A stretch of 64,000 nucleotides of DNA, taken from Pseudomonas fluorescens. GTDB lineage: Bacteria; Pseudomonadota; Gammaproteobacteria; Pseudomonadales; Pseudomonadaceae. The position numbers and the translations under genes were made by a program. Position 1 is the stretch's first letter. Each line of letters begins with the position of its first letter. This document shows positions 42,014 through 50,669 of this stretch, one piece after another. The notes under the pieces were generated by a model that worked only from the letters and a program-made list of their open reading frames with translations, was not told where the DNA came from and searched no databases. The stretch is taken from the NCBI RefSeq assembly GCF_000802965.1, contig NZ_JSAK01000022.1:106241-170240 (forward strand). The letters run 5' to 3'.

Positions 42014-43210
42014 ATGAACTTCCGCACAATCCTGATTCTTGGCGCCTTGAGCGCGTTCGGTCCGCTGGCGATCGACTTCTATTTACCGGCGTTCCCGGCG
42101 ATGGCGCTGGCCTTTGGTACCGATGAACAACACGTTCAGCTGACACTCGCGGCGTATTTTCTCGGCTTGTCCATCGGACAACTGGCCTACGGCCCGGTGG
42201 CGGACCGTTTTGGTCGACGCATACCCTTGTTGATCGGTGTCGGGTTATTCACCGCTGCCTCGTTGTTGTGCGCCTACGCGCCGAACCTCGACTGGCTGAT
42301 CGGTGCACGTTTCATCCAGGCGCTGGGCGGTTGCGCAGGGATGGTGATCTCGCGGGCGGTGGTCAGCGACAAATGCGATGCGGTGGGTTCGGCGAAAGTC
42401 TTTTCACAGTTGATGCTGGTCATGGGGCTGGCGCCGATTCTTGCGCCGATGCTCGGCGGCTTGCTGGTGAACACCACCGGTTGGCAGTCGATCTTCCTGG
42501 CGCTGACCGGTTTCAGTGCCTTGGCAGGTCTGGCCGTGGCGCTCGGCTTGCCGGAAAGCATGCCGGCCCATTTGCCACGCCAACCCTTGTCCGGTGCGCT
42601 GCATCAGTACGGACGTCTATTGAAGGATCCGGTGTACCTCGGTCACGCGCTGACCGGCGGTATCGCCATCGCCGGGATGTTTTCCTACATTGCCGGGTCG
42701 CCATTCGTCATCATCAAACTTTATGGCATCCCGGCCGAGCATTTTGGCTGGTTCTTCGGCGTCAATGCGGCGGGGTTCATTCTGGTGGCCCAGGTCAACG
42801 CGCGACTGTTGGCCAAGCGTGGTCCGGCCTTCCTGCTGACGCGCACGGTGTGGATTTACCTGGGCGCCGGCCTGGCCTTGCTCGCCGTCAGTGCGTTGCG
42901 CACCGAACAACTGTGGCCGTTGTTGATCCCGTTGTTTGTCTGCATCGCCAGCCTGGGTTGCATCCTTCCCAACGCTTCGGCCTGCGCGATGAACGGTCAG
43001 GGCGCGCGGGCCGGCAGTGCGTCGGCGATGCTCGGTTGCCTGCAATTCAGTGTCGCTGCCGGTGCCGCCGCGCTGGTGGGGATTTTGCACGACGGCAGCG
43101 CCATGCCGATGGCCATGGTCATCAGCCTGTGTGGAATTCTGGTGGTGTGCGCCGCGATGCTCACCCGGCGTTTGCAAAATGCCCGGGCACTGGCGCAAGC
43201 CCAGGTCTGA
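42014..43210 (+). CDS. Bcr/CflA family drug-resistance transporter (MFS)
   Basis: Proton-driven exporter of the major facilitator superfamily, 398 residues with twelve membrane helices. The start FGPLAIDFYLPAFPAM and motif A (GPVADRFGRRIPLLIG) are typical of Bcr/CflA, as is GRFIQALGG-like IGARFIQALGGCAGMVISRA. Substrates in this family include bicyclomycin and chloramphenicol; this one's is unknown. It stands alone, with a small convergent gene 8 bases behind it. Confidence 0.9.
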   Translation: MNFRTILILGALSAFGPLAIDFYLPAFPAMALAFGTDEQHVQLTLAAYFLGLSIGQLAYGPVADRFGRRIPLLIGVGLFTAASLLCAYAPNLDWLIGARFIQALGGCAGMVISRAVVSDKCDAVGSAKVFSQLMLVMGLAPILAPMLGGLLVNTTGWQSIFLALTGFSALAGLAVALGLPESMPAHLPRQPLSGALHQYGRLLKDPVYLGHALTGGIAIAGMFSYIAGSPFVIIKLYGIPAEHFGWFFGVNAAGFILVAQVNARLLAKRGPAFLLTRTVWIYLGAGLALLAVSALRTEQLWPLLIPLFVCIASLGCILPNASACAMNGQGARAGSASAMLGCLQFSVAAGAAALVGILHDGSAMPMAMVISLCGILVVCAAMLTRRLQNARALAQAQV

Positions 43211-43218
43211 GGACGGAC

Positions 43219-43389
43219 TCAGCCAGCGGCACGCTGCTGGCGGTCGGGAAACTGATGGGGCGCGTGCAATCGCGCTTCGAGGGTATTGGTGAAGGCGCGC
43301 GCTTCCGCTTCGCTGCGAAAGGTAACGGCGTGTTGGTCCAGACGGACCTGCCACTGGGATTTTGCCAATTCTTTTATCAGGATCTTCAT
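43219..43389 (-). CDS. Small conserved hypothetical protein (56 residues)
   Basis: Short gene with a very strong ribosome site (AGGAGG, nine bases before the ATG at 43389). Product MKILIKELAKSQWQVRLDQH, then AVTFRSEAEARAFTNTLEAR and a proline/glutamine tail. The first 45 residues look like a small beta-alpha domain (strand, strand, helix) like a short-arm nucleic-acid or regulatory fold. I do not know its function; similar 55-60-residue proteins are, to my memory, common in Pseudomonas. Confidence 0.75.
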   Translation of the reverse strand: MKILIKELAKSQWQVRLDQHAVTFRSEAEARAFTNTLEARLHAPHQFPDRQQRAAG

Positions 43390-43515
43390 TGCCGCCGACC
43401 TCCTCAAGTAAAAGATTGTCCCGCAGAGGTTTCGATTGTAGACCCGAATTGGATGGCAATTATGACAAGGGTCAACCTTCGGACTGACGGTTTACCGGTC
43501 ATGGGATTGCGCCTT

Positions 43516-43597
43516 CTGTAGGAGCTGCCGAAGGCTGCGATCTTTTGATCTTAAAAAATCAAAATCAAAAGATCGCAGCCTGCGGCAGCTCCTACAG
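43516..43597. repeat. Paired REP-type palindrome, family A
   Basis: CTGTAGGAGCTGCCGAAGGC ... complement ending CAGCTCCTACAG, with the usual ATCTTTTGAT / ATCAAAAGAT inner arms and an AT-rich centre. Confidence 0.85.
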
Positions 43598-43617
43598 CTG
43601 CGTGCGATCTTTAAATC

Positions 43618-44631
43618 CTAGAAACCTTCCAGCACGATCTTGCCCTTGGATTTTCCGCTTTCCAGCAGTGCATGGGCGCGACGCAGGTTGGCCGCGTTGA
43701 TGGTGCCAAAGTGCTCGCCAACGGTGGTCTTAAGCGTCCCGGCATCGATCAGTTGCGCCACGCGGTTAAGCAGTTTGTGCTGCTCGATCATGTCCGGGGT
43801 CTCGAACAGTGAGCGGGTGTACATGAACTCCCAGTGCAGCGACAGGCTCTTGCGTTTGAGTTTGGTCACGTCGAGGGATTTCGGATCATCGATCAGGGCC
43901 AGTTTGCCTTGGGGGGCCAACGCCTCGACCAGTTGATCCAGGTGATGATCGGTCTGGGTCAGGCTGGCGACATGGGTGACGTGATTGAGGCCGGCGCGCT
44001 TGAGCTCTTCGCTCAGCGGTTGGCTGTGATCGATCACCTGATCGGCGCCGAGTTCTTTCACCCAGCTCTGGGTTTGCGGGCGTGAAGCAGTGCCGATGAC
44101 GTTCAGGCCGGTCAGTTGTTTGGCCAGTTGCGTCAGGATCGAACCCACACCACCCGCCGCGCCGACGATCAGCAGGCTCTGGCCTTCATCGGTTTTGCCT
44201 TCGCGCACTTGCAGGCGTTCGAAGAGCAGTTCCCACGCCGTGATGGCGGTCAAGGGCAGGGCGGCGGCTTCGGCGAAACCGAGCGTTTTCGGCATGTGGC
44301 CAACGATCCGCTCATCCACCACGTGCAGTTCACTATTGCCGCCGGCGCGGGCGATGGAGCCAGCATAGAACACCTTGTCGCCGGCCTTGAACAGGGTCAC
44401 TTCACTGCCCACAGCTTTGACCACACCCGCCACATCCCAGCCCAGCACTTTCGCTGCGCCACCTTCGGGCTGGACGTTCTGGCGGACCTTGGTGTCCACC
44501 GGGTTGACCGAAATGGCTTTGACCTCCACCAACAGGTCACGAGGCCCGGCGACCGGTTCTGGCAGTTCGATGTCTTGCAGGGATTTTTCGTCGCTGATCG
44601 GCAGCGAGGCGTAGTAGGCAATAGCTTTCAT
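43618..44631 (-). CDS. Zinc-type alcohol dehydrogenase-like oxidoreductase (MDR family)
   Basis: NADPH-dependent MDR-superfamily reductase, 337 residues. The N-terminal GroES-like half has EVKAISVNPVDTKVRQ and WDVAGVVKAVG; the cofactor half has LLIVGAAGGVGSILTQLAKQ. Zinc ligands of classical alcohol dehydrogenases are not evident, so a quinone-reductase-like role is likely. It lies 28 bases after a quinol monooxygenase gene on the same strand and both face a LysR regulator, a common quinone/electrophile-response arrangement. Confidence 0.87.
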   Translation of the reverse strand: MKAIAYYASLPISDEKSLQDIELPEPVAGPRDLLVEVKAISVNPVDTKVRQNVQPEGGAAKVLGWDVAGVVKAVGSEVTLFKAGDKVFYAGSIARAGGNSELHVVDERIVGHMPKTLGFAEAAALPLTAITAWELLFERLQVREGKTDEGQSLLIVGAAGGVGSILTQLAKQLTGLNVIGTASRPQTQSWVKELGADQVIDHSQPLSEELKRAGLNHVTHVASLTQTDHHLDQLVEALAPQGKLALIDDPKSLDVTKLKRKSLSLHWEFMYTRSLFETPDMIEQHKLLNRVAQLIDAGTLKTTVGEHFGTINAANLRRAHALLESGKSKGKIVLEGF

Positions 44632-44659
44632 GAAGGGCTCCGCGAATTAATGGAAGAAA

Positions 44660-44953
44660 TCAGGCAAGAGTGCGCAGGCGCTTGAGTTCGAAGTGTTCAA
44701 GAAACTCAGGAGCCTTGGCTCGGAAGTTCTGAACGTGCGCGCTGGCATCGTGGGCTTGCAGGGCTTCGTCGCTGCTCCACTGTTCGATCATGTAGAACGC
44801 CAGTGGATTGGCCAGGTCCTGATGCAGGTCGTACTGCCCGCAACCGGCCTCGACGCGGGTCGGCTCGATCAGTGCTCGCAGGTGTTGTTCGAGGGCGTCC
44901 TGCTGGCCGGCTTTGGCGATGAGGGTGGCGATGGCGGTGAATGGCTGGGACAT
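44660..44953 (-). CDS. Putative quinol monooxygenase (ABM domain, YgiN-like)
   Basis: 97-residue protein of the antibiotic-biosynthesis-monooxygenase fold, a ferredoxin-like dimer. Typical elements are TAIATLIAKAGQQDALEQHL, PTRVEAGCGQYDLHQDLANP, FYMIEQWSSDEALQAHDAS and HVQNFRAKAPEFL. Family members oxidise quinols or scavenge reactive carbonyls. Likely co-transcribed with the MDR reductase downstream and controlled by the divergent LysR regulator. Confidence 0.88.
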   Translation of the reverse strand: MSQPFTAIATLIAKAGQQDALEQHLRALIEPTRVEAGCGQYDLHQDLANPLAFYMIEQWSSDEALQAHDASAHVQNFRAKAPEFLEHFELKRLRTLA

Positions 44954-45070
44954 AGGCGACTCCGGAAACGGGATGATTTCGATGGCCAGATGATTGGCTA
45001 TTTCTGCGGAAGATAAAAGCCGCTAAAAGAGCAGGCTCTTTCAATGAATTTTTGATAATCGAGGCTGTAG

Positions 45071-46000
45071 ATGCTGCGTTTTGATGACTTGCAGTTGTTT
45101 GTTCGGGCGGCAGACCTGGGCAGTCTCTCGGCGGCCGCGCGCGGCATGGACATGTCGGCGGCAGTGGCCAGCGCCGCGTTGAAGCGTATCGAGCAGCAAC
45201 TCGGCGCCCGATTGCTCGCCCGTTCCACCCGCAGCCTGCGCCTGACTGCCGAAGGTGAAGGCTTCCTCGAATATGCCCGGGCGGCCTTGAGCAACCTCGA
45301 TGAAGGCCGACGCTTGTTGGCCAGCGGTCAGGATCAGGTCAGCGGGGTGTTGCAGTTGTCGGCACCGTCGGACTTCGGGCGTAACTTGCTGTTGCCCTGG
45401 CTTGACGAATTTCAGCGCGAGCACCCGAAACTCACGGTACGCCTGCTATTGGGCGACCGCATCGCCGATCTGTTTCGGCAACCGGTGGACATTGCCCTGC
45501 GCTACGGTGAACCGGAAGACTCGAGCCTGGTGGCGCTGCCCATCGCCCCGCAGAATCGCCGCGTGCTCTGTGCCGCACCGAGTTACCTCGCCCGACACGG
45601 CGAGCCTCGGCACCTGGAGCAATTGGCGCAGCACAATTGCTTGCTGTTCATGCTCGGCAGCCGGGTTCACGATCATTGGAGCTTTCACGACGGCAAACGC
45701 GAAGTGAGCCTGACGGTCAGTGGTGATCGTTTCAGTGACGATGCCGATGTCGTCCGACTGTGGGCGATCGCGGGTGCCGGGATCGCCTACAAGTCTTGGC
45801 TCGATGTTGCTGCGGATGTGCTCGCCGGTCGCTTGAAAGTGCTGATGCCGGAACTGCTTTGTGAGCGCGCACCGCTGAATCTGTTGTGCGCCCATCGCGC
45901 ACAATTGAGTAAGCCGGTGAACCTTTTGCGGGAAAAACTTGCCAGTCGATGTGCCGGGTTGAGCAGTCATTTTCCGGGATTGGCGGGTATTGATGATTAG
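45071..46000 (+). CDS. LysR-family transcriptional regulator
   Basis: 309 residues. The N-terminal winged helix (LRFDDLQLFVRAADLGSLSA ... RIEQQLGARLLARSTRSLRL) precedes a periplasmic-binding-like effector domain (VSGVLQLSAPSDFGRNLLLP, QPVDIALRYGEPEDSSLVAL). A GAGG site is seven bases before the start. Divergent from the quinol monooxygenase-MDR pair across 117 bases, which it most likely controls; the inducer is unknown. Confidence 0.92.
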   Translation: MLRFDDLQLFVRAADLGSLSAAARGMDMSAAVASAALKRIEQQLGARLLARSTRSLRLTAEGEGFLEYARAALSNLDEGRRLLASGQDQVSGVLQLSAPSDFGRNLLLPWLDEFQREHPKLTVRLLLGDRIADLFRQPVDIALRYGEPEDSSLVALPIAPQNRRVLCAAPSYLARHGEPRHLEQLAQHNCLLFMLGSRVHDHWSFHDGKREVSLTVSGDRFSDDADVVRLWAIAGAGIAYKSWLDVAADVLAGRLKVLMPELLCERAPLNLLCAHRAQLSKPVNLLREKLASRCAGLSSHFPGLAGIDD

Positions 46001-46313
46001 TCGCAGGCAAAAAGCGAAATTTCCCTCAGGAACTATCACCACCAACGCGTTGCGGACGGCAGGAACCGGCGGTCAACCCGCCTATACTAGCGCTCGCCTC
46101 ATGTACGCACCGTCGCCTGCAATGGCGAGGCCACGCACGTGTCGGCCTTGTCCATGGCCCTAGGCCTGACCGCTGCAACATCCGTCATGCGATGGCGCCT
46201 GTGAGCGATAGCGTTGCCCGGTTTATGGCGGTGTCCGCGTCTTGGCCGACGACAAATTTCTGGTCAAGATGTCTCTGAGCAGTAGACGAAACGATTCAAC
46301 AGGGAGTGAATAC
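46001..46313 (+). other. Long upstream leader of the ArsR-like gene
   Basis: 313 bases without a supported gene. A -10-like TATACT is at 46083-46088, which would leave a leader of about 220 bases before the ArsR-like start. The leader is GC-rich with many complementary short segments (GGCCTTGTCC / GGCCCTAGGC, GGCGCCTGTG). I cannot match it to a known riboswitch. A tiny frame at 46101 (20 codons) has no ribosome site. Confidence 0.35.
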
Positions 46314-47048
46314 ATGGAACATGCACCTTGCATCAGCCAGATCGCCACGTTGCTGGCTGACCCAAAGCGCAGCGCAATGATGTGGGCCTTGATGGACGGC
46401 TCGGCGCGACAGACCGAAGAGCTGGGATTGTTGGCCGGGCTGTCACCGTCTTCGGCCAGTGCGCATCTGGGGCGTTTGTCCGCCGGAGGTCTGTTGAAAG
46501 TCGAAACCCGCGGCCGCAAGCGATTTTTCCGCCTGGCGGCCCCGGAAGTCGGGGCTGCAATCGAAGCACTGGCCAGCGCCACGCTGGCCAGTACACCCCG
46601 GGAAGTCCCGGACATTTTCAAGCGTACTTCACCCCTCACCAAACCACAGGCCACTCGCTCATCACTGTTGCGCGCACGGCTTTGCGACGACCATCTGGGA
46701 GGTACCCTGGCGGCCGATTTGTACCAGCGTTTACTGGATGCGGGCTGGATCGAACAGTTCGACCAGCGGGTGACGATCACACTCAAGGGCGCGACAGAAC
46801 TGGCTGCGCGTGGTGTATACATTCAGGCACTGGCTCACCGCAACGGCCGGGTCGCATGTGCTTGTCCAGACTGGAGCGAAAGACGCCCGCACATGGGCGG
46901 GTCATTGGGCGCGGCGTTGTTGCAGTTGTTCATGCAGTCCGGCTGGATGAGCCTGCCGAATGAATCGCGGGCCTTGCAACTGACGGCCGCGGGGCAGCGC
47001 GAAATCCATCGTTTTGCCCAGCAGACCGAGCTGGAAGTGGCGTTCTAG
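46314..47048 (+). CDS. ArsR-like transcriptional regulator
   Basis: 244 residues from the ATG at 46314 (AGGGAG seven bases upstream); the longer frame has no support. The N-terminal winged helix is ISQIATLLADPKRSAMMWAL ... LGLLAGLSPSSASAHLGRLS and GGLLKVETRGRKRFFRLAAP. The C-terminal 150 residues have a second, longer domain with VACACPDWSERRPHMGGSLG; its cysteines could bind a metal or sense redox state, but this is not established. It is a single gene with a long leader. Confidence 0.85.
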   Translation: MEHAPCISQIATLLADPKRSAMMWALMDGSARQTEELGLLAGLSPSSASAHLGRLSAGGLLKVETRGRKRFFRLAAPEVGAAIEALASATLASTPREVPDIFKRTSPLTKPQATRSSLLRARLCDDHLGGTLAADLYQRLLDAGWIEQFDQRVTITLKGATELAARGVYIQALAHRNGRVACACPDWSERRPHMGGSLGAALLQLFMQSGWMSLPNESRALQLTAAGQREIHRFAQQTELEVAF

Positions 47049-47074
47049 AACTCAGACGTCTGAACAAAAAAAAC

Positions 47075-47166
47075 CTGTAGGAGCTGGCTTGCCAGCGATG
47101 AGGCCATCACATTCAACACGGATGTTGAATGTGAGTCCGCTATCGCTGGCAAGCCAGCTCCTACAG
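47075..47166. repeat. Paired REP-type palindrome, family B
   Basis: CTGTAGGAGCTGGCTTGCCA facing TGGCAAGCCAGCTCCTACAG, with a central ACATTCAACA / TGTTGAATGT inverted repeat. It fills the gap between the convergent ArsR-like and adenine deaminase genes. Confidence 0.87.
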
Positions 47167-47180
47167 GGAATACGGGATGC

Positions 47181-48134
47181 TTACGGTTTCACCAACCGCG
47201 CATCCAGGCTGTTCTGCGCCAGACGCTTGGCCTGATCCTGGGTCATGCCCAGATCGGTGTACAAGGCATGGAAGTTCTCGGTGACATAGCCGCCGAAGTA
47301 CGCCGGGTCATCCGAGTTCACGGTGACTTTCACGCCACGCTCGAGCATGTCGAGGATGTTGTGCTGGGACATGTGATCGAACACGCAGAGCTTGGTGTTC
47401 GACAACGGGCACACGGTCAACGGAATTTGCTCGTCGATGATGCGCTGCATCAAACGCTCGTCTTCAATGGCGCGCACGCCATGGTCGATGCGCTGGATTT
47501 TCAGCAGGTCGAGGGCTTCCCAGATGTACTCGGGCGGGCCTTCTTCACCGGCGTGGGCCACGGTCAGGAAACCCTCGCCACGGGCGCGATCGAATACGCG
47601 CTGGAACTTGCTCGGCGGGTGTCCCATCTCGGAACTGTCCAGGCCCACGGCCACGAACGCATCACGGAACGGCAGCGCCTGGTCGAGGGTTTTCTCGGCT
47701 TGTTCTTCGCTCAAGTGACGCAGGAAGCTCAGGATCAAACCGCTGGTGATGCCCAACTGCTGCTCGCCGTCCTTCAACGCGGCGGCGATGCCGTTGAGCA
47801 CCACTTCAAACGGGATACCACGGTCGGTGTGGGTCTGCGGATCGAAGAACGGTTCGGTGTGAATCACGTTCTGCGCCTTGCAGCGCAACAGGTAGGCCCA
47901 GGTCAGGTCGTAGAAGTCCTGGGACGTGCGCAACACGTCGGCGCCCTGGTAGTACAGGTCGAGAAACTCTTGCAGGTTGTTGAAGGCGTAGGCCTTGCGC
48001 AGAGTTTCGACATCGCTCCACGGCAGGGCGATCTTGTTGCGTTCAGCCAGGGCGAACAGTAGCTCAGGCTCAAGCGAGCCCTCCAGGTGCAGGTGCAGTT
48101 CTGCCTTGGGCAGGGCGTTCAGCCAATCGTACAT
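47181..48134 (-). CDS. Adenine deaminase (adenosine-deaminase family)
   Basis: Zinc hydrolase converting adenine to hypoxanthine and ammonia, 317 residues. Motifs: KAELHLHLEGSLEPELLFAL (metal His pair), VAHAGEEGPPEYIWEALDLL (metal His, catalytic Glu), IDHGVRAIED, and VTVNSDDPAYFGGYVTENFH (metal Asp). The orthologue PA0148 has been characterised as an adenine deaminase, and the SDDPAYF/GYVTENF loop agrees. Named 'adenosine deaminase' in older annotation. It lies in the purine-linked cluster. Confidence 0.93.
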   Translation of the reverse strand: MYDWLNALPKAELHLHLEGSLEPELLFALAERNKIALPWSDVETLRKAYAFNNLQEFLDLYYQGADVLRTSQDFYDLTWAYLLRCKAQNVIHTEPFFDPQTHTDRGIPFEVVLNGIAAALKDGEQQLGITSGLILSFLRHLSEEQAEKTLDQALPFRDAFVAVGLDSSEMGHPPSKFQRVFDRARGEGFLTVAHAGEEGPPEYIWEALDLLKIQRIDHGVRAIEDERLMQRIIDEQIPLTVCPLSNTKLCVFDHMSQHNILDMLERGVKVTVNSDDPAYFGGYVTENFHALYTDLGMTQDQAKRLAQNSLDARLVKP

Positions 48135-48216
48135 ATTCTTTTCTCATCAGGTGCAGATGACCGGCATTCTACAGGTGCTTGCAGAAACAATTGGCAAAAC
48201 CTGACCGGAAGGTTCA

Positions 48217-49182
48217 TCACACCGCTTCCTGTTCCCGACGATAGGCGTAGGTGTCGGCGAAGCGTGAGAGCAGGAATTCAGCGCAGGTGGTGGTCGGATA
48301 TTTCGCCGGGTGCGACTCATCCTGACAGCCGGGCAGGCATTCGATGCGGGTGTCGGGGTGCGGTTCGGCGAAGAACGGCATCGAATAGCGATCCACGCCC
48401 AGCGGACTGATCACACGGTGCGGAGTAGATAAATAACGGTCGTTGCTCCAGCGCGCCATCATGTCGCCGAGGTTGACCACGAATGTGCCCTCAATGGGCG
48501 GCGCATCGATCCATTCACCTTTGACGTTGCGCACTTGCAGACCGCCGGCAGCATCCTGATAGAGCAGGGTGATGCAGCCGTAATCGGTATGGGCACCGGC
48601 ACCTTGTTGCTCTGCGGAACTGGCGGTGTGACGCGGCGGGTAATGAATCATGCGCAACACACTGACCGGCTCGTTGAAGCGTGAGTCGAAAAAATCGCGC
48701 TCGATGCCCAGCGCCAGGGTCATCGCCCGCAACAGCGTTTGTGCGAGTGCCTGCATGTCGACGTAATGCTGCTCCATCAGCGCTTCCCAACCTGGTAGCG
48801 TCGGATGGCGGTTAGGGCCACGCAAGGGTTTTTCCGCCATCACTTCGGGATGCTCGGCCGGTAGGTGCAGGCCCATGTCGAAAGTTTCTTTCAGGTCGCT
48901 GGGTTTGCTCGGGTCGAGTTGCTCGGTGGCAATCGCCCCGTAACCGCGATGATGGCGGGTCTGGGTGATGTCGATCTTCAGCTTCTCGGCGGCAGGCTGG
49001 GCGAAGAAGCGTCTGGCACTGTCGAGCACGGCGTCGATACGCGCGGCGGAAATCGGGTGCCCGGTGATGTAGAAAAAGCCCCATTCGCGGCAGGCGTGGT
49101 CGATCTGTTTTGCCACGGCGGGCCAGGCGTTTTGGTCGTCGCTGTAGAGCGGGGAGATGTCGATTATCGGAAGGCTGTTCAT
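48217..49182 (-). CDS. 2OG-Fe(II) oxygenase, isopenicillin N synthase-like
   Basis: Non-haem iron oxygenase that uses 2-oxoglutarate and O2, 321 residues. The ATG at 49182 has AAGGA upstream; a TTG two codons earlier is less likely. The double-stranded beta-helix core has the iron triad His-x-Asp (AGAHTDYGCITLLYQDAAGG) and distal His (STPHRVISPLGVDRYSMPFF, with the Arg that holds 2-oxoglutarate). The N-terminal DIOX_N region includes REWGFFYITGHPI. Substrate unknown; it is flanked by adenine deaminase and a purine-type BMP binding protein. Confidence 0.9.
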   Translation of the reverse strand: MNSLPIIDISPLYSDDQNAWPAVAKQIDHACREWGFFYITGHPISAARIDAVLDSARRFFAQPAAEKLKIDITQTRHHRGYGAIATEQLDPSKPSDLKETFDMGLHLPAEHPEVMAEKPLRGPNRHPTLPGWEALMEQHYVDMQALAQTLLRAMTLALGIERDFFDSRFNEPVSVLRMIHYPPRHTASSAEQQGAGAHTDYGCITLLYQDAAGGLQVRNVKGEWIDAPPIEGTFVVNLGDMMARWSNDRYLSTPHRVISPLGVDRYSMPFFAEPHPDTRIECLPGCQDESHPAKYPTTTCAEFLLSRFADTYAYRREQEAV

Positions 49183-49210
49183 ACACAATCCTTGAAAACG
49201 CTGAGAGTCC

Positions 49211-49299
49211 CTGTAGGAGCTGCCGCAGGCTGCGATCTTTTGCTCTTTGTTTTTAGAAGATCAAGATCAAAAGATCGCAGCCTGCGGCAGCTCCTACAG
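49211..49299. repeat. Paired REP-type palindrome, family A
   Basis: CTGTAGGAGCTGCCGCAGGC facing GCCTGCGGCAGCTCCTACAG, with ATCTTTTGCT / AGATCAAAAGATC inner arms, between the oxygenase and BMP genes. Confidence 0.88.
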
Positions 49300-49310
49300 G
49301 GGGCGGTGTT

Positions 49311-50393
49311 TTACTTCGGAATATCGGCCTTCATGCCTTCCACGTAGTAATTCATCGACGCCAATTGCGCATTCGTCGCACTCACCCCGGCCGGGATTTT
49401 CTCGACTCCGGCCTGATCCTTGATCGGCCCGGTGAACGGATGCAGCGCACCGCTCTTGATGTCGGCGATGATCTGCTCAGCCTCGGCTTTCACCGGTGCC
49501 GGCACCAGGTCGCTGATTGGCAGTTCAACCGTGCCTTCCTTCAATCCGCCCCAATAGTCCTGGGATTTCCAGGTGTGATCAATCACGGCTTGGGTCGCCT
49601 GAACATAGTGCGGACCCCAGTCGTTGACGATGGAGGTCAGCACCGCTTTCGGACCGAAGTGCGCCATGTCCGAAGCGTAGCCCACGGCATACACACCACG
49701 ACGCTCGGCGGCCTGGATTGGCGCCGGGCTGTCGGTGTGCTGGAACACCACGTCCACGCCCTGGTCGATCAGCGCGTTCGCGGCATCGGCTTCCTTGCCC
49801 GGATCGAACCAGGAATTGACCCACACCACTTTGATTTCCGTACCAGGGTTGTACTTGTTCAGGGCCAGTTGAATGGCGTTGATGTCGCGGATCACTTCCG
49901 GAATCGGGAACGATGCCACGTAACCGATCTTCTTGGTCTTGGTCATCTTCGCTGCGAGGAAGCCGCCGACGTAGCGGCCCTCGTAAGTACGCGCCAAATA
50001 GGTGCCGAGGTTCTTGTCCTGCTTGTAGCCGGTGGCGTGTTCGAAGATCACGTTGGGAAATTGCTTGGCGACTTTCAGCGTCGGGTTCATGTAGCCGAAA
50101 GAGGTGGTGAAGATCAGGTCGTATTTGTCCTTGGCCATGTTGCGGATCACCCGCTCGGCGTCGGCGCCCTCGGCGACGTTCTCCACGTAGTTGGTGGTGA
50201 TCTGCGAGCCGAATTTCTCCGCCAGCACCTTGCGCCCCTGTTCATGCTGATACGTCCAGCCATGGTCACCGATCGGACCGATATAGACGAAGCCGACTTT
50301 CAGCGGGTCGGCGGCGCTGGCGCTCAGGCTGGCGCTCAGACCGATGGCCGCCGCAACAGCGCAAATCAGCTTCTTCAAAGGACGTTTGTGCAT
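49311..50393 (-). CDS. BMP-family ABC substrate-binding protein (nucleoside/nucleobase type)
   Basis: Periplasmic binding protein of the BMP/PnrA family, 360 residues. I choose the ATG at 50393, which has TGGAG nine bases upstream. The signal peptide is MHKRPLKKLICAVAAAIGLS ... ASA|ADP. The mature part begins LKVGFVYIGPIGDHGWTYQH, the purine-nucleoside-binding family signature. It also has VWVNSWFDPGKEADAANALI and GVDVVFQHTDSPAPIQAAER. It should feed the ABC permeases and ATPase at 54317-57926, 4 kb away on the same strand. Confidence 0.9.
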   Translation of the reverse strand: MHKRPLKKLICAVAAAIGLSASLSASAADPLKVGFVYIGPIGDHGWTYQHEQGRKVLAEKFGSQITTNYVENVAEGADAERVIRNMAKDKYDLIFTTSFGYMNPTLKVAKQFPNVIFEHATGYKQDKNLGTYLARTYEGRYVGGFLAAKMTKTKKIGYVASFPIPEVIRDINAIQLALNKYNPGTEIKVVWVNSWFDPGKEADAANALIDQGVDVVFQHTDSPAPIQAAERRGVYAVGYASDMAHFGPKAVLTSIVNDWGPHYVQATQAVIDHTWKSQDYWGGLKEGTVELPISDLVPAPVKAEAEQIIADIKSGALHPFTGPIKDQAGVEKIPAGVSATNAQLASMNYYVEGMKADIPK

Positions 50394-50460
50394 GAATTCG
50401 AACTCCATTTTGTTGTGTGGTTGGCAGGGGCAATGCAAATTGCTGACCAACAAGACAACA

Positions 50461-50542
50461 AAATCAAAAGATCGCAGCCTTCAACAGCGCCAACAGGTTT
50501 TTCGCGTACTCCTGTAGGAGCTGCCGAAGGCCGCGATCTTTT
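50461..50542. repeat. REP-type pair, family A, outward orientation, left unit decayed
   Basis: AAATCAAAAGATCGCAGCCT then a changed core, followed by a good CTGTAGGAGCTGCCGAAGGC unit. Same outward layout as the pair at 41089. Confidence 0.7.
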
Positions 50543-50669
50543 CGGCAAGAACCACCACAGTGCAACTGACCAAACTCACGCCACCCGCTGGTGCGCTAAG
50601 GTGTAACGAAACGTTAGCGCCGCCTAGCAGTCAGTACCTCATCCGCTCCCCCACGGTAAAAGGCCCGAC

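Noticed and set aside
46101..46163. Twenty-codon leader peptide rich in Arg, Pro and Cys
   Set aside because: No ribosome site and no attenuator after it; kept only as part of the unexplained leader.
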